This document shows, one piece after another, positions 7,496 through 15,276 of a DNA stretch of 26,282 nt. Position 1 is the stretch's first letter, and each line of letters starts with the position of its first letter. Under the pieces are notes generated by a model. That model was not told the origin of the DNA. It did not search any database and saw only the letters and a list, made by a program, of their open reading frames with translations. The DNA is from Proteobacteria bacterium UBA4656 (lineage in GTDB: Bacteria > Pseudomonadota > Gammaproteobacteria > Xanthomonadales > Ahniellaceae). The translations under genes and the position numbers were made by a program. The stretch is from NCBI GenBank assembly GCA_002405525.1, contig DHLY01000003.1, positions 26,467 through 52,748 on the forward strand, read 5' to 3'.

Positions 7496-9718
7496 TCAGT
7501 CGTCGGCGCGCACGCCGTCCGGGCGCGTGGCCGCGGGGTCGCCGGCCGACTCGAGGGAACGCTGCAACGCCAGCAGGCGCTTCGCGAATCGCTCGTCGCG
7601 GCGCAGCGCTTCGAGGTCGGGATCGGCCTGCAGCAGCGAGACGCGCGTGAAGCCCGCCTGCAGCGCCTGGTCGATCCGACGCAGCGCGGCGTCATGATCC
7701 CCGCCCACCGCATCGAGGCAGGCGAGGTTGTAGGCGGCGATCCAGTCGCCCGGCGCCACCGCGATGGCACGCTCGAAGTACCCGCGCGCCGCGGCCAGGT
7801 CGCCGGTCCGGCGCGCGCTGTTGCCGGCCTGGACCAGCGATCTCAGGTCGGCGGGATTGCGGGCCAGCGCCTCGCGATACTGCGCCAGCGCGGCCGCATG
7901 CTCGCCACGCTGGTAGTGCAGGTCGCCCAGCCGCCGGTAGGTGCTGGGGAACCCGGGATCGATCGCGAGCGCCTTGCGGTACCAGTCCTGCGCGGCGTCC
8001 GGGTCGCCGCGCAGCATCGCCACCATGCCGAGCTGGCCGATGGCCTCGACGTATCCCGGGGACACGGCGAGCGCGGCGTGCAGCGAGCGTTCCGCGGCGT
8101 CGAGGTCGCCGCGGTAGAGGTCGATCAGCGCCAGCATGCCGTAGAGGCGGAACTGGCGCGGATCGTCGGCGATCATTCGGCGGTACTCGGCCTCCGCCTC
8201 GTCGAGGCGCCGGGTCCGGAAATGGACCATCGCCAGCACGCCGCGCGCGGAGAAATGCCCGGGAATCTGCTCGAGGATGGCGCGGGCGAGCGCCTCGGCG
8301 CGTGGCCAGTCCTCGTCCTGCGCGGCGTGGCGGGCGTCCTCGAGCAGGTTGTAGATGCGGATGCCGTCCTTGGGATCCATGCCTTCGACCGCGGCACGCT
8401 CGCGCTCGCCCTGGAGGTAGCCGAGCGACTGCAGCATCTCCATCGTCTCGCGCGACATCGGGTTTTCGACCGCCACCAGCGCGCGGCCGGCGCTGTCGTC
8501 GAGCACCAGTTGCAGCGCCACGTCGAGGTCGGACGCCTCCGGCGGCGCCTCGCCCGCGAGGTTTCGCAACTCGCCCGGATCCACGCGCAAGTCGTACAGT
8601 TCCGGCCGCGGCGCGCGGATCCAGGTATGGGTCGCACTGCGCACGGCGAACAGTGGCGCCATCCCGAAGCCGAGTTGCGCGACCAGCGACTCCGAATAGC
8701 GGACCCGGTCCGCCGGCCCCTTGCCGCCACGTACCAGGGGCAGCAGGTCGATCCCCTGCGCCGCGGGCAGGGACGGCAGTCCCGTCGCCGCCAGGATCGA
8801 CGGCGCGATGTCGATCACGCTCACCGGTTCGGCGACCACCTTGCCGCGTCCCAGGCTCGCAGGGTGGCGCAGGATCAGCGGCACGCGGATCGTCGATCGG
8901 TAGACGAAGATCGCGTGGGTCTGTTCCTCGTGCTCGCCCAGGCTCTCGCCGTGGTCGGCGGTGGCCACCACGAGGGTGTCTTCCAGCCGTCCCGTCTGGC
9001 GCAGTTCCTCGAGCAGGCGCCCCAGTTCATGGTCGGCATAGGCGATCTCGGCGTCGTATGGCGATGCCGCGCCCGCGGCGAAGGCTTCCGGCGCGCGATA
9101 GGGCTGGTGCGGATCGAACAGGTGGACCCAGACGAAGAACGGACGATCCGACGCAGTGTCGAGCCGGCGGTCGAGCCAGTCGAGCGCGCGGTCGAGCGTC
9201 TGCCGCGCGGGCCGCTCGCGGATCATGAACGTGGCCGGGTCGGGCTGGTCCCACAGCGCGTCGTCGTAGACGTCGAAGCCCTGGTCCAGCCCGTAGCGGC
9301 GCCCGAGCACGACGGCGGACACGAAGGCCGCGGTGTCGTAGCCTGCGTCCCGGAAGCGCTCGGCGAGGGTCTGCGCGGCGGCGGGCAAGGCGTAGGCGCC
9401 GTTGTCGCGCACGCCGTGGGCAGGCGGAAGCAGCCCCGTCATGATGCTGGCGTGGGCCGGCATGGTGACGGGCGCAACCGACGACACCTCCTCGAAGCGG
9501 ACCCCCTCGGCAGCCAGCGCGTCGAGCACGGGCGTGCGCGCCTGCACGCGCCCGTACGCGCCGAGGTGGTCGGCGCGCAGGGTATCCACCGTGATCAGCA
9601 GGACATTGCGCGGCCGGTCGCGCGGGGCACAGGCCGCGAACGACAGCACCACGCCGGACAGCAGGACCAGCGACAGCAGACGCCAGGCTGTCGCGTCCAA
9701 GGGGCGGGCATGGTCCAC
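7496..9718 (-). CDS. Sulfatase-like (AlkP superfamily) hydrolase with TPR tail, probable lipoprotein
   Basis: This is a ~740-residue protein. The N-terminus is hydrophobic and ends in a weak lipobox (LSFAAC, Cys30). The AlkP/sulfatase fold follows, with the metal ligand in LLITVDTLRADHLGAYG (D45), 'VTMPAHASIMTG' (T85 in the nucleophile position), 'FDPHQPY' (D202, H204), 'ATADHGES' (D255, H256) and a further His (H268). About 300 residues of TPR repeats come next. The nucleophile position holds Thr, not the Cys or Ser needed for formylglycine, so a phospho- or phosphonate-ester hydrolase is as likely as a sulfatase. The start is uncertain. GTG at 9718-9716 is preferred (GAGGG about 11 bases upstream); TTG at 9700-9698 also keeps the signal. 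It lies 29 bp downstream of the exported-protein gene on the same strand, so the two likely form an operon. Confidence 0.9.
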   Translation of the reverse strand: MDHARPLDATAWRLLSLVLLSGVVLSFAACAPRDRPRNVLLITVDTLRADHLGAYGRVQARTPVLDALAAEGVRFEEVSSVAPVTMPAHASIMTGLLPPAHGVRDNGAYALPAAAQTLAERFRDAGYDTAAFVSAVVLGRRYGLDQGFDVYDDALWDQPDPATFMIRERPARQTLDRALDWLDRRLDTASDRPFFVWVHLFDPHQPYRAPEAFAAGAASPYDAEIAYADHELGRLLEELRQTGRLEDTLVVATADHGESLGEHEEQTHAIFVYRSTIRVPLILRHPASLGRGKVVAEPVSVIDIAPSILAATGLPSLPAAQGIDLLPLVRGGKGPADRVRYSESLVAQLGFGMAPLFAVRSATHTWIRAPRPELYDLRVDPGELRNLAGEAPPEASDLDVALQLVLDDSAGRALVAVENPMSRETMEMLQSLGYLQGERERAAVEGMDPKDGIRIYNLLEDARHAAQDEDWPRAEALARAILEQIPGHFSARGVLAMVHFRTRRLDEAEAEYRRMIADDPRQFRLYGMLALIDLYRGDLDAAERSLHAALAVSPGYVEAIGQLGMVAMLRGDPDAAQDWYRKALAIDPGFPSTYRRLGDLHYQRGEHAAALAQYREALARNPADLRSLVQAGNSARRTGDLAAARGYFERAIAVAPGDWIAAYNLACLDAVGGDHDAALRRIDQALQAGFTRVSLLQADPDLEALRRDERFAKRLLALQRSLESAGDPAATRPDGVRADD

Positions 9719-9747
9719 CGCCCCGGCTACCCTCGACGACCGGACGA

Positions 9748-10845
9748 TCAGGCGTTCGCGCGCCGGCGGCTGATCCAGAAGCCCGCCGCGAGCAGGCCGA
9801 GGCCGAGCGCGATCCAGCCGATGCGATCGCCCGCCGGAACGGCGACCGCCGCCGTCGGCGCGGTCCCGAAGTTCGCGACCTGCGAGAGTTCGGTCGGCGT
9901 CATGCAGGCCTGGGCGGCGGCCGGGAACGCGGCGAGTTGCGCCGCCTTGGCGGCTGCCGCGGCGCGGGTCGCCTGGCCGGTGACGAAGTTGGCGATGATG
10001 CGCGTCTCGCCGGGCTGCAGCGTCAGCGTGTAGCCCCAGTACGGATTGTCGTCGCCGTTGACGAAGTTGATCGCCGCCAGCGGCACCGCACCGGTGGCGC
10101 CGCGCAGTACATGGCCGAGACGCGGGTCGCTGGACGTGGTGCCCGACCAGTCCTGGAAGGTGCTGACCCAGGTGTCGGCCAGTTCCGCCGCCGCATTGCC
10201 GCTGCTGCTGGACACGATCACGGTGCTCGAGTCGGAGCCCAGATTGTTGGCGACCGACATGTTCAGCGTGACCGCGCTCGCGCCGGTGTTGGTGAGGATG
10301 TTGAGCCAGCGCGCGAAACTGTCGGTCGCAGGCACGTAGACCTTGCGCGACAGCCGCACCGTGCCGCCGGCGATGGCGATCGTCTGCGGGTTGAACAGCA
10401 CCTGCCGGTTGCCGCAGGCGGCATCCCGGGTGCTGTTGCCGTTGTTGTTGTAGATCACGTAGCTGGCGTTGCCCGTCCTGCACTGGAAGTTGGCGCCGGT
10501 CGACAGGCAGACGGTGTTGTAGCCGTCGAAGCCGTCGCCGAGCGAGTCCATGGCGGTTCCGCCGTTGAGCGTGTCGGCGGCGACGGCGGCCACGTAGCTC
10601 GCCTCGCTGGCGGCGCCCGACGCCGAACTCGACGTCGAAAACGTGATGTTGTCGTTGATGAAGTACTCGAGGCCCAGGGCGTCGGTCAGGGCCTGGGAGC
10701 CGGTGGCGTTCGGACGCGTGCCCTTCTTGTCGCCGGCTTTCGCCGCGGCGCCCTTGACGGCCTGGTGGTCGAGCATCGAAACATCGGCGGAAGCGGTGCC
10801 GCAAACGGCGGTGGCGCAAGCAACTGCGAGCAGAAGACGACGCAT
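9748..10845 (-). CDS. Exported protein with CTERM-like sorting tail
   Basis: This is a 365-residue protein of no recognised enzyme family. It has a signal peptide (1-20, cleavage after ASA), a Ser/Thr/Asn-rich beta-type body, and several cysteines likely to form disulfides. The tail has the three parts of a CTERM signal: a short Pro motif (VPAGDRIGW), a hydrophobic helix of about 17 residues and a final Arg cluster (SRRRANA). This resembles IPTL/PEP-CTERM tails but lacks the IPTL or PEP core, so it may belong to a related, unnamed sorting class. ATG at 10845-10843 is preceded by GGGGGAA. It heads a two-gene operon with the sulfatase-like gene and is divergent from the second AlkP-like gene by 48 bp. 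It may be the substrate or carrier for its neighbours. The frame to 13152 is antisense shadow. Confidence 0.85.
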   Translation of the reverse strand: MRRLLLAVACATAVCGTASADVSMLDHQAVKGAAAKAGDKKGTRPNATGSQALTDALGLEYFINDNITFSTSSSASGAASEASYVAAVAADTLNGGTAMDSLGDGFDGYNTVCLSTGANFQCRTGNASYVIYNNNGNSTRDAACGNRQVLFNPQTIAIAGGTVRLSRKVYVPATDSFARWLNILTNTGASAVTLNMSVANNLGSDSSTVIVSSSSGNAAAELADTWVSTFQDWSGTTSSDPRLGHVLRGATGAVPLAAINFVNGDDNPYWGYTLTLQPGETRIIANFVTGQATRAAAAAKAAQLAAFPAAAQACMTPTELSQVANFGTAPTAAVAVPAGDRIGWIALGLGLLAAGFWISRRRANA

Positions 10846-10893
10846 CTGGATTCCCCCGGCAAGGGCGCCTGCGATGAGCCCTATGCTGTCATT

Positions 10894-12858
10894 ATGCGCC
10901 CTTCGACGCGGCTTGACCACATGCCTTCGCAACACGGTGTTTCCACGTTCGGCCCCCAGGCCGCCCGGCGGGCGGCCCTGCTGGCCGCTGCCCTGGCGGC
11001 CTGCCTGCTTGCCGGCTGCGACGCCGGGCGACCCGCCGCGCCGGCGGCGCGCCAGGTCATCGTGCTGGGCTTCGACGGGATGGACCCCGGGCTGGTCGAA
11101 CGGTTCATGGCCGAGGGCCGACTGCCCGAGCTGGCGCGACTGCGCGCCGAGGGCACCTTTGCGCGCCTGCCGACCAGCAACCCGCCCCAGTCCTCGGTGG
11201 CATGGGCGGGCTTCGCGACCGGCCACGGCCCCGGCCACCACGGCATCTTCGACTTCCTGCGCCGCGACCCGGCCACCTACCGCCCCGACTTCTCGATGGC
11301 GCGCAGCGCGCCGCCGGAACGGACCGTGTCGATCGGCGACTGGACGCTGCCGCTTTCCGACCCGGTGCTGTCGACCCGGCGCGACGGCGAGCCGTTCTGG
11401 GTCGCGGCCGAGCGCGACTTCCACCGCGCGGCGATCCTGCGCGTGCCGGTGACCTGGCCGCCGGACGCGGTCACCCGCATGGTGTCGGGGCTGGGCGTGC
11501 CGGACCTGCTGGGCACGCAGGGCACCTACACGCTGTACAGCACGCGGGTGGTGCCCAACGCCGAAAATGGCGGGCGCGTTCGGCTGCTGCGGGGCGCCGC
11601 GACCGGCGTGATCGACACCGATATCGAGGGCCCTCAGCATCCATTCGACGCCGCCGCGCCCGCCCTCCGCGTCCGGCTGCGCATCGCCGCGGACGGCAGC
11701 GGCGTGCGCCTGTCCCTGCCCGACAGCGAATTGTCGCTGCAGCCAGGCCAGTGGAGTGAGTGGGTCGGACTGCGCTTTCCTTTCGCCGGCGTGCTGTCGG
11801 TGCGCGGCATCGTGCGCTTCCACCTGCGCGAGGGCCTGCCGGGCCTCTCCCTGTACATGACGCCGATCGAGATCGATCCCCGCGAGCCCGCGGCGCCGGT
11901 CACCGCCCCCGCCGCGTTCAGCGCCGAGCTCGCCGCGCGGATCGGGGTCTACCACACGCTGGGGATGCCCGAGGAGACCTGGGCGCTCACCCAGGGCCAC
12001 CTCGACGACGACGCGTGGCTCGACGGCGTGCGCCACACGCTGGCCGAAGGCGAGGCGATGCTGCGCGACACGCTGGAACGACGCGACACCGAGCTGGTGG
12101 TCAAGGTCTTCGTGCAGACCGACCGCGTCAGCCACATGTTCTGGCGCGGGATCGACGCGCAGCATCCGCTGCACGCCACCACCGGCCTGCGCGGCCGGGA
12201 GGCGATCGGCTGGATCTATGGCGAGGCGGACCGCATCGTGGGCGAGGTCCGGCGGCGCATGCAGCCCGGCGACCGCCTGTTGGTGGTCAGCGACCACGGC
12301 TTCGCGCCGTTCCGCACCGCCGTCAACCTCAACCGCTGGCTGCTGGAGCAGGGCTGGCTCGCACTGCGCGCGCCGGCGACGCAGAGTGCGCCGCTGTTCG
12401 CCGAGGTGGACTGGTCGCGCACGCGTGCCTACGCGCTCGGCCTCAACGGGCTGTACCTGAACGTGCGCGGCCGCGAGGCGCAGGGGATCGTCGACCCGGC
12501 CGACGCGCCGCGAATCAAGCGCGAACTCGCCGAAGCCCTGCGCGGACTTCGGTCCGGCGACGGATCGTCCGCCGTGCGCGAGGTCCACGACGCGGCGACG
12601 ATCTACCCTGGGCCGCACGCGGCCGAGGCGCCCGACCTCGTCGTCGGCTGGCAGCCCGGCCTTCGCGCCTCGTGGCAGACCGCGCTCGGCGGCGTGCCGC
12701 CAGGCGTGTTCGAGCCCAACAACCTGCCGTGGAGCGGGGACCACTGCATCGATCCGTCGGCCGTGCCCGGCGTGTTCTTCGCCGACGTCGCGCTCGCGCC
12801 ACCGACGTCGATCGAGGGTGTCGGGGCGGTTGCGAGGACCCTGCTGGAGGCGAAGTGA
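10894..12858 (+). CDS. AlkP-superfamily phosphodiesterase-like lipoprotein
   Basis: This is about 654 residues. It has a lipoprotein signal with lipobox LLAGC (Cys42) and then the AlkP/type I phosphodiesterase fold: VIVLGFDGMDP (metal ligand D61), 'PPQSSVAWAGFATG' (Ser100/101 in the nucleophile position), 'VQTDRVSHMFW' (metal ligands, about 12112-12144), 'VVSDHGF' (about 12283-12303) and 'SGDH' (12733-12744). A ~220-residue beta-rich stretch lies between the nucleophile and the second metal site. The family hydrolyses phosphoesters or sulfoesters outside the cytoplasm; specificity is not readable. The start is ATG 10894 or ATG 10921 (27 bases later); both keep the signal and neither has a strong ribosome site. 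The stop overlaps the next gene as GTGA. A longer open frame back to 9937 is the antisense of the exported-protein gene. Confidence 0.9.
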   Translation: MRPSTRLDHMPSQHGVSTFGPQAARRAALLAAALAACLLAGCDAGRPAAPAARQVIVLGFDGMDPGLVERFMAEGRLPELARLRAEGTFARLPTSNPPQSSVAWAGFATGHGPGHHGIFDFLRRDPATYRPDFSMARSAPPERTVSIGDWTLPLSDPVLSTRRDGEPFWVAAERDFHRAAILRVPVTWPPDAVTRMVSGLGVPDLLGTQGTYTLYSTRVVPNAENGGRVRLLRGAATGVIDTDIEGPQHPFDAAAPALRVRLRIAADGSGVRLSLPDSELSLQPGQWSEWVGLRFPFAGVLSVRGIVRFHLREGLPGLSLYMTPIEIDPREPAAPVTAPAAFSAELAARIGVYHTLGMPEETWALTQGHLDDDAWLDGVRHTLAEGEAMLRDTLERRDTELVVKVFVQTDRVSHMFWRGIDAQHPLHATTGLRGREAIGWIYGEADRIVGEVRRRMQPGDRLLVVSDHGFAPFRTAVNLNRWLLEQGWLALRAPATQSAPLFAEVDWSRTRAYALGLNGLYLNVRGREAQGIVDPADAPRIKRELAEALRGLRSGDGSSAVREVHDAATIYPGPHAAEAPDLVVGWQPGLRASWQTALGGVPPGVFEPNNLPWSGDHCIDPSAVPGVFFADVALAPPTSIEGVGAVARTLLEAK

Positions 12859-13649
12859 GCGGTCTGTTCGACCTCCCCGCGCCCGTGCTCGGCGCGCTCG
12901 ACGCATGGCTGGCGCCGTTCGCCGGGGATGGCCTTCGCCTTCTCGGCTGGGCCGCCGCTGGTGGCGCGTCGTCGATAGCCCTGCACGCGTGGGCCGCGGA
13001 CCGTCGCGCCCTCGATGCCGTGCGTGCGGCGCTGCGCGCCACGCACCGCGCACTGGCCGCCTATGACGGGGACCCGAACGGGCTGCGCGCGTTGGCGAGC
13101 GAGGCGATGCGCCTGTCCGCGCGCCAACTGCGGCTGAACCTGAGGCCGGCAATCGTGGCCGCGCTGCCGCTGATGTTCCTGCTGCCGTGGATCTCCAACC
13201 AGTTCGGCATGGCGCGTCCGGCGGCCGGCGAATCCGTCATGGTGTGCGTGGAACCCATCGAGGCCGCGTCAACGATCCGGGGCGACGGCGTGGCGCCAGG
13301 TCCGGCGTCCGCAGCAGGCTGCCTGCAGATCGCCTGGCCCGCCGGCTCGGCGACGCTGGAGGACGCGCAAGCGCGGACGCTGGCCCGCCTGCCGGCAGCC
13401 TCCGTCAGCGGGGTGGTGCACCCGCCGTCGGCGTGGGACTGGCTGGTCGCCAACCCCGCGGGAACCCTGCCGATGGACAGCCCGGTGCGCCGCCTGTCGC
13501 TCGCGCTGCGCCCGCGCGAACACTTCAGCGTGGGTCCGGCTTGGCTGCGCGGCTGGGAGGCCGCGTTCGCGGCGGGCGCCCTGCTCGGCGCGGCGGCGGC
13601 GGCCGCTGCGCGCGCCGCGCGGCTGCGCGCCTCAAGGCAGGTCGAATAG
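12855..13649 (+). CDS. Three-TM protein with Oxa1/EMC3-like layout
   Basis: This is 264 residues. The predicted order is TM1 (about 27-45), a long charged helix (48-96, 'ADRRALDAVRAALRATHRAL... EAMRLSARQLRLNLRP'), TM2 (98-115), a ~115-residue extracytoplasmic domain with two cysteines (131, 156), TM3 (about 234-253) and a basic tail. The positive charges after TM1 and TM3 put both helix and tail in the cytoplasm. That three-TM, cytoplasmic coiled-coil layout is the core of YidC/Oxa1, EMC3 and the archaeal DUF106 insertases, and 'SARQLRLNLRPAIVAALPLM' is the sort of helix-to-TM2 transition they have. This is inference from topology; no family was confirmed. The GTG start (12855) overlaps the lipoprotein stop, and GGAGG (12846-12850) is upstream, so it is co-translated with that enzyme. 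The 3' end overlaps the pirin stop by 18 bp. Confidence 0.75.
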   Translation: MSGLFDLPAPVLGALDAWLAPFAGDGLRLLGWAAAGGASSIALHAWAADRRALDAVRAALRATHRALAAYDGDPNGLRALASEAMRLSARQLRLNLRPAIVAALPLMFLLPWISNQFGMARPAAGESVMVCVEPIEAASTIRGDGVAPGPASAAGCLQIAWPAGSATLEDAQARTLARLPAASVSGVVHPPSAWDWLVANPAGTLPMDSPVRRLSLALRPREHFSVGPAWLRGWEAAFAAGALLGAAAAAAARAARLRASRQVE

Positions 13650-14330
13650 CAGGGCTTCCGCGTCCTCGATCCCGGCGAGTTCCAGCCGCGATTCGCCATC
13701 GACCGCCGCACCGTCGCCGGCCACGAGCCGCGTGCCATTGAGCGTCACCGCGCCGCGCGCGACCTGCACCCAGGCGCGGCGGTTCGGCGCGAGGTCGTGG
13801 GTCACCGTCGCGCCGGGCGCGAGCAGGGTCGCGTACATGCGCGCGTTCTGCACGATGCGGATCGAGCCCTCGGCCGCGTCGGGCGAAACCACCAGGCGCA
13901 GCCGACCGCGGCGCTCGTCCGCGGAAAACGCCTTCTGCGCGTAGGACGGCGCGATGTTGCTGCGGTCCGGCTGGATCCAGATCTGCAGGAAGTGCACCGG
14001 CCGCGTCTTCGACGCGTTGAACTCGCTGTGCGTGATCCCGCTACCGGCGCTCATCGTCTGCACGTCGCCGGGGCGGATGATGCCGTGGGTGCCGAGCGAA
14101 TCCTGGTGCGCCAGCGCGCCGTCGAGCACGTAGGAGATGATCTCCATGTTCTGGTGGCCGTGGGTGTCGAAGCCGGCGCCCGGGGCCACGCGGTCCTCGT
14201 TGACCACCCGCAGCGGCCCGAAGCCCGTGTGCGCGGGGTCGTGGTAGCGGCCGAACGAAAACGTGTGGCGGCTGTCGAGCCAGCCGGAGGTCGCGCTGCC
14301 GCGCGCGGCGGCGGGACGAATCGTGATCAT
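13632..14330 (-). CDS. Pirin-family cupin protein
   Basis: This 232-residue bicupin protein of the pirin/YhhW family binds one metal in the N-terminal cupin. Visible ligands are H57 and H59 in 'DTHGHQNME', H101 and E103 in 'THSEF'. The opening 'SRHTFSFGRYHDPAHTGFGPLRV' is the family hallmark. Some relatives have quercetin 2,3-dioxygenase activity; the physiological role in most bacteria is unproven. ATG at 14330 has GGAG 5 bases upstream. The longer frame to 15896 is not supported. The stop overlaps the Oxa1-like gene by 18 bp on the other strand. It is co-directional with the nitroreductase gene, with 191 bp between them, so they may or may not be co-transcribed. Confidence 0.93.
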   Translation of the reverse strand: MITIRPAAARGSATSGWLDSRHTFSFGRYHDPAHTGFGPLRVVNEDRVAPGAGFDTHGHQNMEIISYVLDGALAHQDSLGTHGIIRPGDVQTMSAGSGITHSEFNASKTRPVHFLQIWIQPDRSNIAPSYAQKAFSADERRGRLRLVVSPDAAEGSIRIVQNARMYATLLAPGATVTHDLAPNRRAWVQVARGAVTLNGTRLVAGDGAAVDGESRLELAGIEDAEALLFDLP

Positions 14331-14521
14331 GCGGACTCCGGCCGGGTCGGTCCGCGCGATGGCGACGCTTGCAGGAACATCGGTGGCGTTGCCGTGCACG
14401 GGCGGCGTGCAGACCCGCCGATGCGGCGCCCTGGTGGATCGACGGCCGGAGCCGCACCGCTGGCGAGGCCCGGCATGCCGGCGAAGGTCCGCCTGCGCAT
14501 GGGTGTCTTCGATGCCGGGGA

Positions 14522-15121
14522 TCAGGCGATGGTGCAGGCCTCGTCGAACGAAAGCCGCGGCGAGCGGGGGAACAGGCTCGCCGGGTCGCCGTAGCCGAGG
14601 TTGACGAGGAAATTGCTGCGCACGCGGGTGCCGGCGAAGAAGGCGCGGTCCACCGCGGCGTTGTCGAAGCCGGACATCGGGCCGCAGTCGAGGCCGAGCG
14701 CGCGCGCGGCGAGGACCAGGTAGGCGCCCTGCAGGGTGGCGTTGCGGAACGCCGCGGTGTCGGCGTGCGGCTTGCCCTCGAACCAGGCGCGCGCGTCGGT
14801 GTGCGGGAAGAGGTAGGGCAGCTTCTCGTAGAACACGTGGTCGGTGGCGACGATCGCGGTCACCGGCGCGGCCATGGTCTTGTCGCGGTTGCCGGCGTCG
14901 AGCGCGGGCTCGAGGCGCGCCTTGCCTTCCGCGGTGGCGACGAACACCACGCGCATCGGCGAGCTGTTGGCGGCCGTCGGGCCCATCTTCGCCAGGTCCC
15001 ACAGGCGACGCAGCAGGTCCTCGGGCACCGGCTTCGGCAGCCAGGTGTTGGCCGTGGCGCCGTAGGTGCGGGCCTTGAGGAAGAGCTGGTCGAGCGCGGC
15101 GGGATCGAGCGGCGTGTGCAT
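14522..15121 (-). CDS. rutE: Nitroreductase-family protein, RutE-like malonic semialdehyde reductase
   Basis: This 199-residue FMN-dependent nitroreductase has the length and pattern of RutE ('[20 protein letters not shown]', '[16 protein letters not shown]', '[20 protein letters not shown]'). RutE reduces malonic semialdehyde to 3-hydroxypropionate in uracil degradation. No other rut gene lies in this window, so it may serve general aldehyde or quinone detoxification; it is annotated RutE on similarity only. ATG at 15121 has AAGGA about 11 bases upstream. An in-frame ATG at 15217 would add 32 residues with no support. It is divergent from the ELM1-family gene, separated by 155 bp. Confidence 0.9.
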   Translation of the reverse strand: MHTPLDPAALDQLFLKARTYGATANTWLPKPVPEDLLRRLWDLAKMGPTAANSSPMRVVFVATAEGKARLEPALDAGNRDKTMAAPVTAIVATDHVFYEKLPYLFPHTDARAWFEGKPHADTAAFRNATLQGAYLVLAARALGLDCGPMSGFDNAAVDRAFFAGTRVRSNFLVNLGYGDPASLFPRSPRLSFDEACTIA

Positions 15122-15264
15122 GGGGGTGGGCGTCCTTTCGAGTGCGGCGCAGTGTAGCCAGCGCATGTCGGTGCGGCGCATTCGTGGCCCTTGCAGGCCC
15201 GCACGCCGCCCGTGCACGGCACGCGGGCGGCGCGCCGGCCCTGCGCGGGCGCGCCGCGGCGGCC

Positions 15265-15270
15265 CATAAT
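15265..15270 (+). promoter_or_regulatory. -10 element close to GTG start (leaderless candidate)
   Basis: CATAAT lies 7 bases before the GTG at 15277. If it is the -10 hexamer, transcription would begin at or next to the start codon, giving a leaderless mRNA; no Shine-Dalgarno is seen. The -35 region is not recognisable. Confidence 0.5.
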
Positions 15271-15276
15271 CCCCCC

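Noticed and set aside
9455..9487. Formylglycine sulfatase active site
   Set aside because: Thr occupies the position of the convertible Cys/Ser and His that of Arg.
9719..10819. N-terminal extension of the sulfatase-like frame
   Set aside because: It reads the exported-protein gene in another frame; the hydrophobic signal starts only at about 9718.
9937..10893. N-terminal extension of the AlkP lipoprotein frame
   Set aside because: It is antisense to the exported-protein gene; the lipoprotein signal begins after 10894.
14522..15121. rut pyrimidine-degradation operon
   Set aside because: Only the RutE-like gene is present; no rutA-D, F or G nearby.
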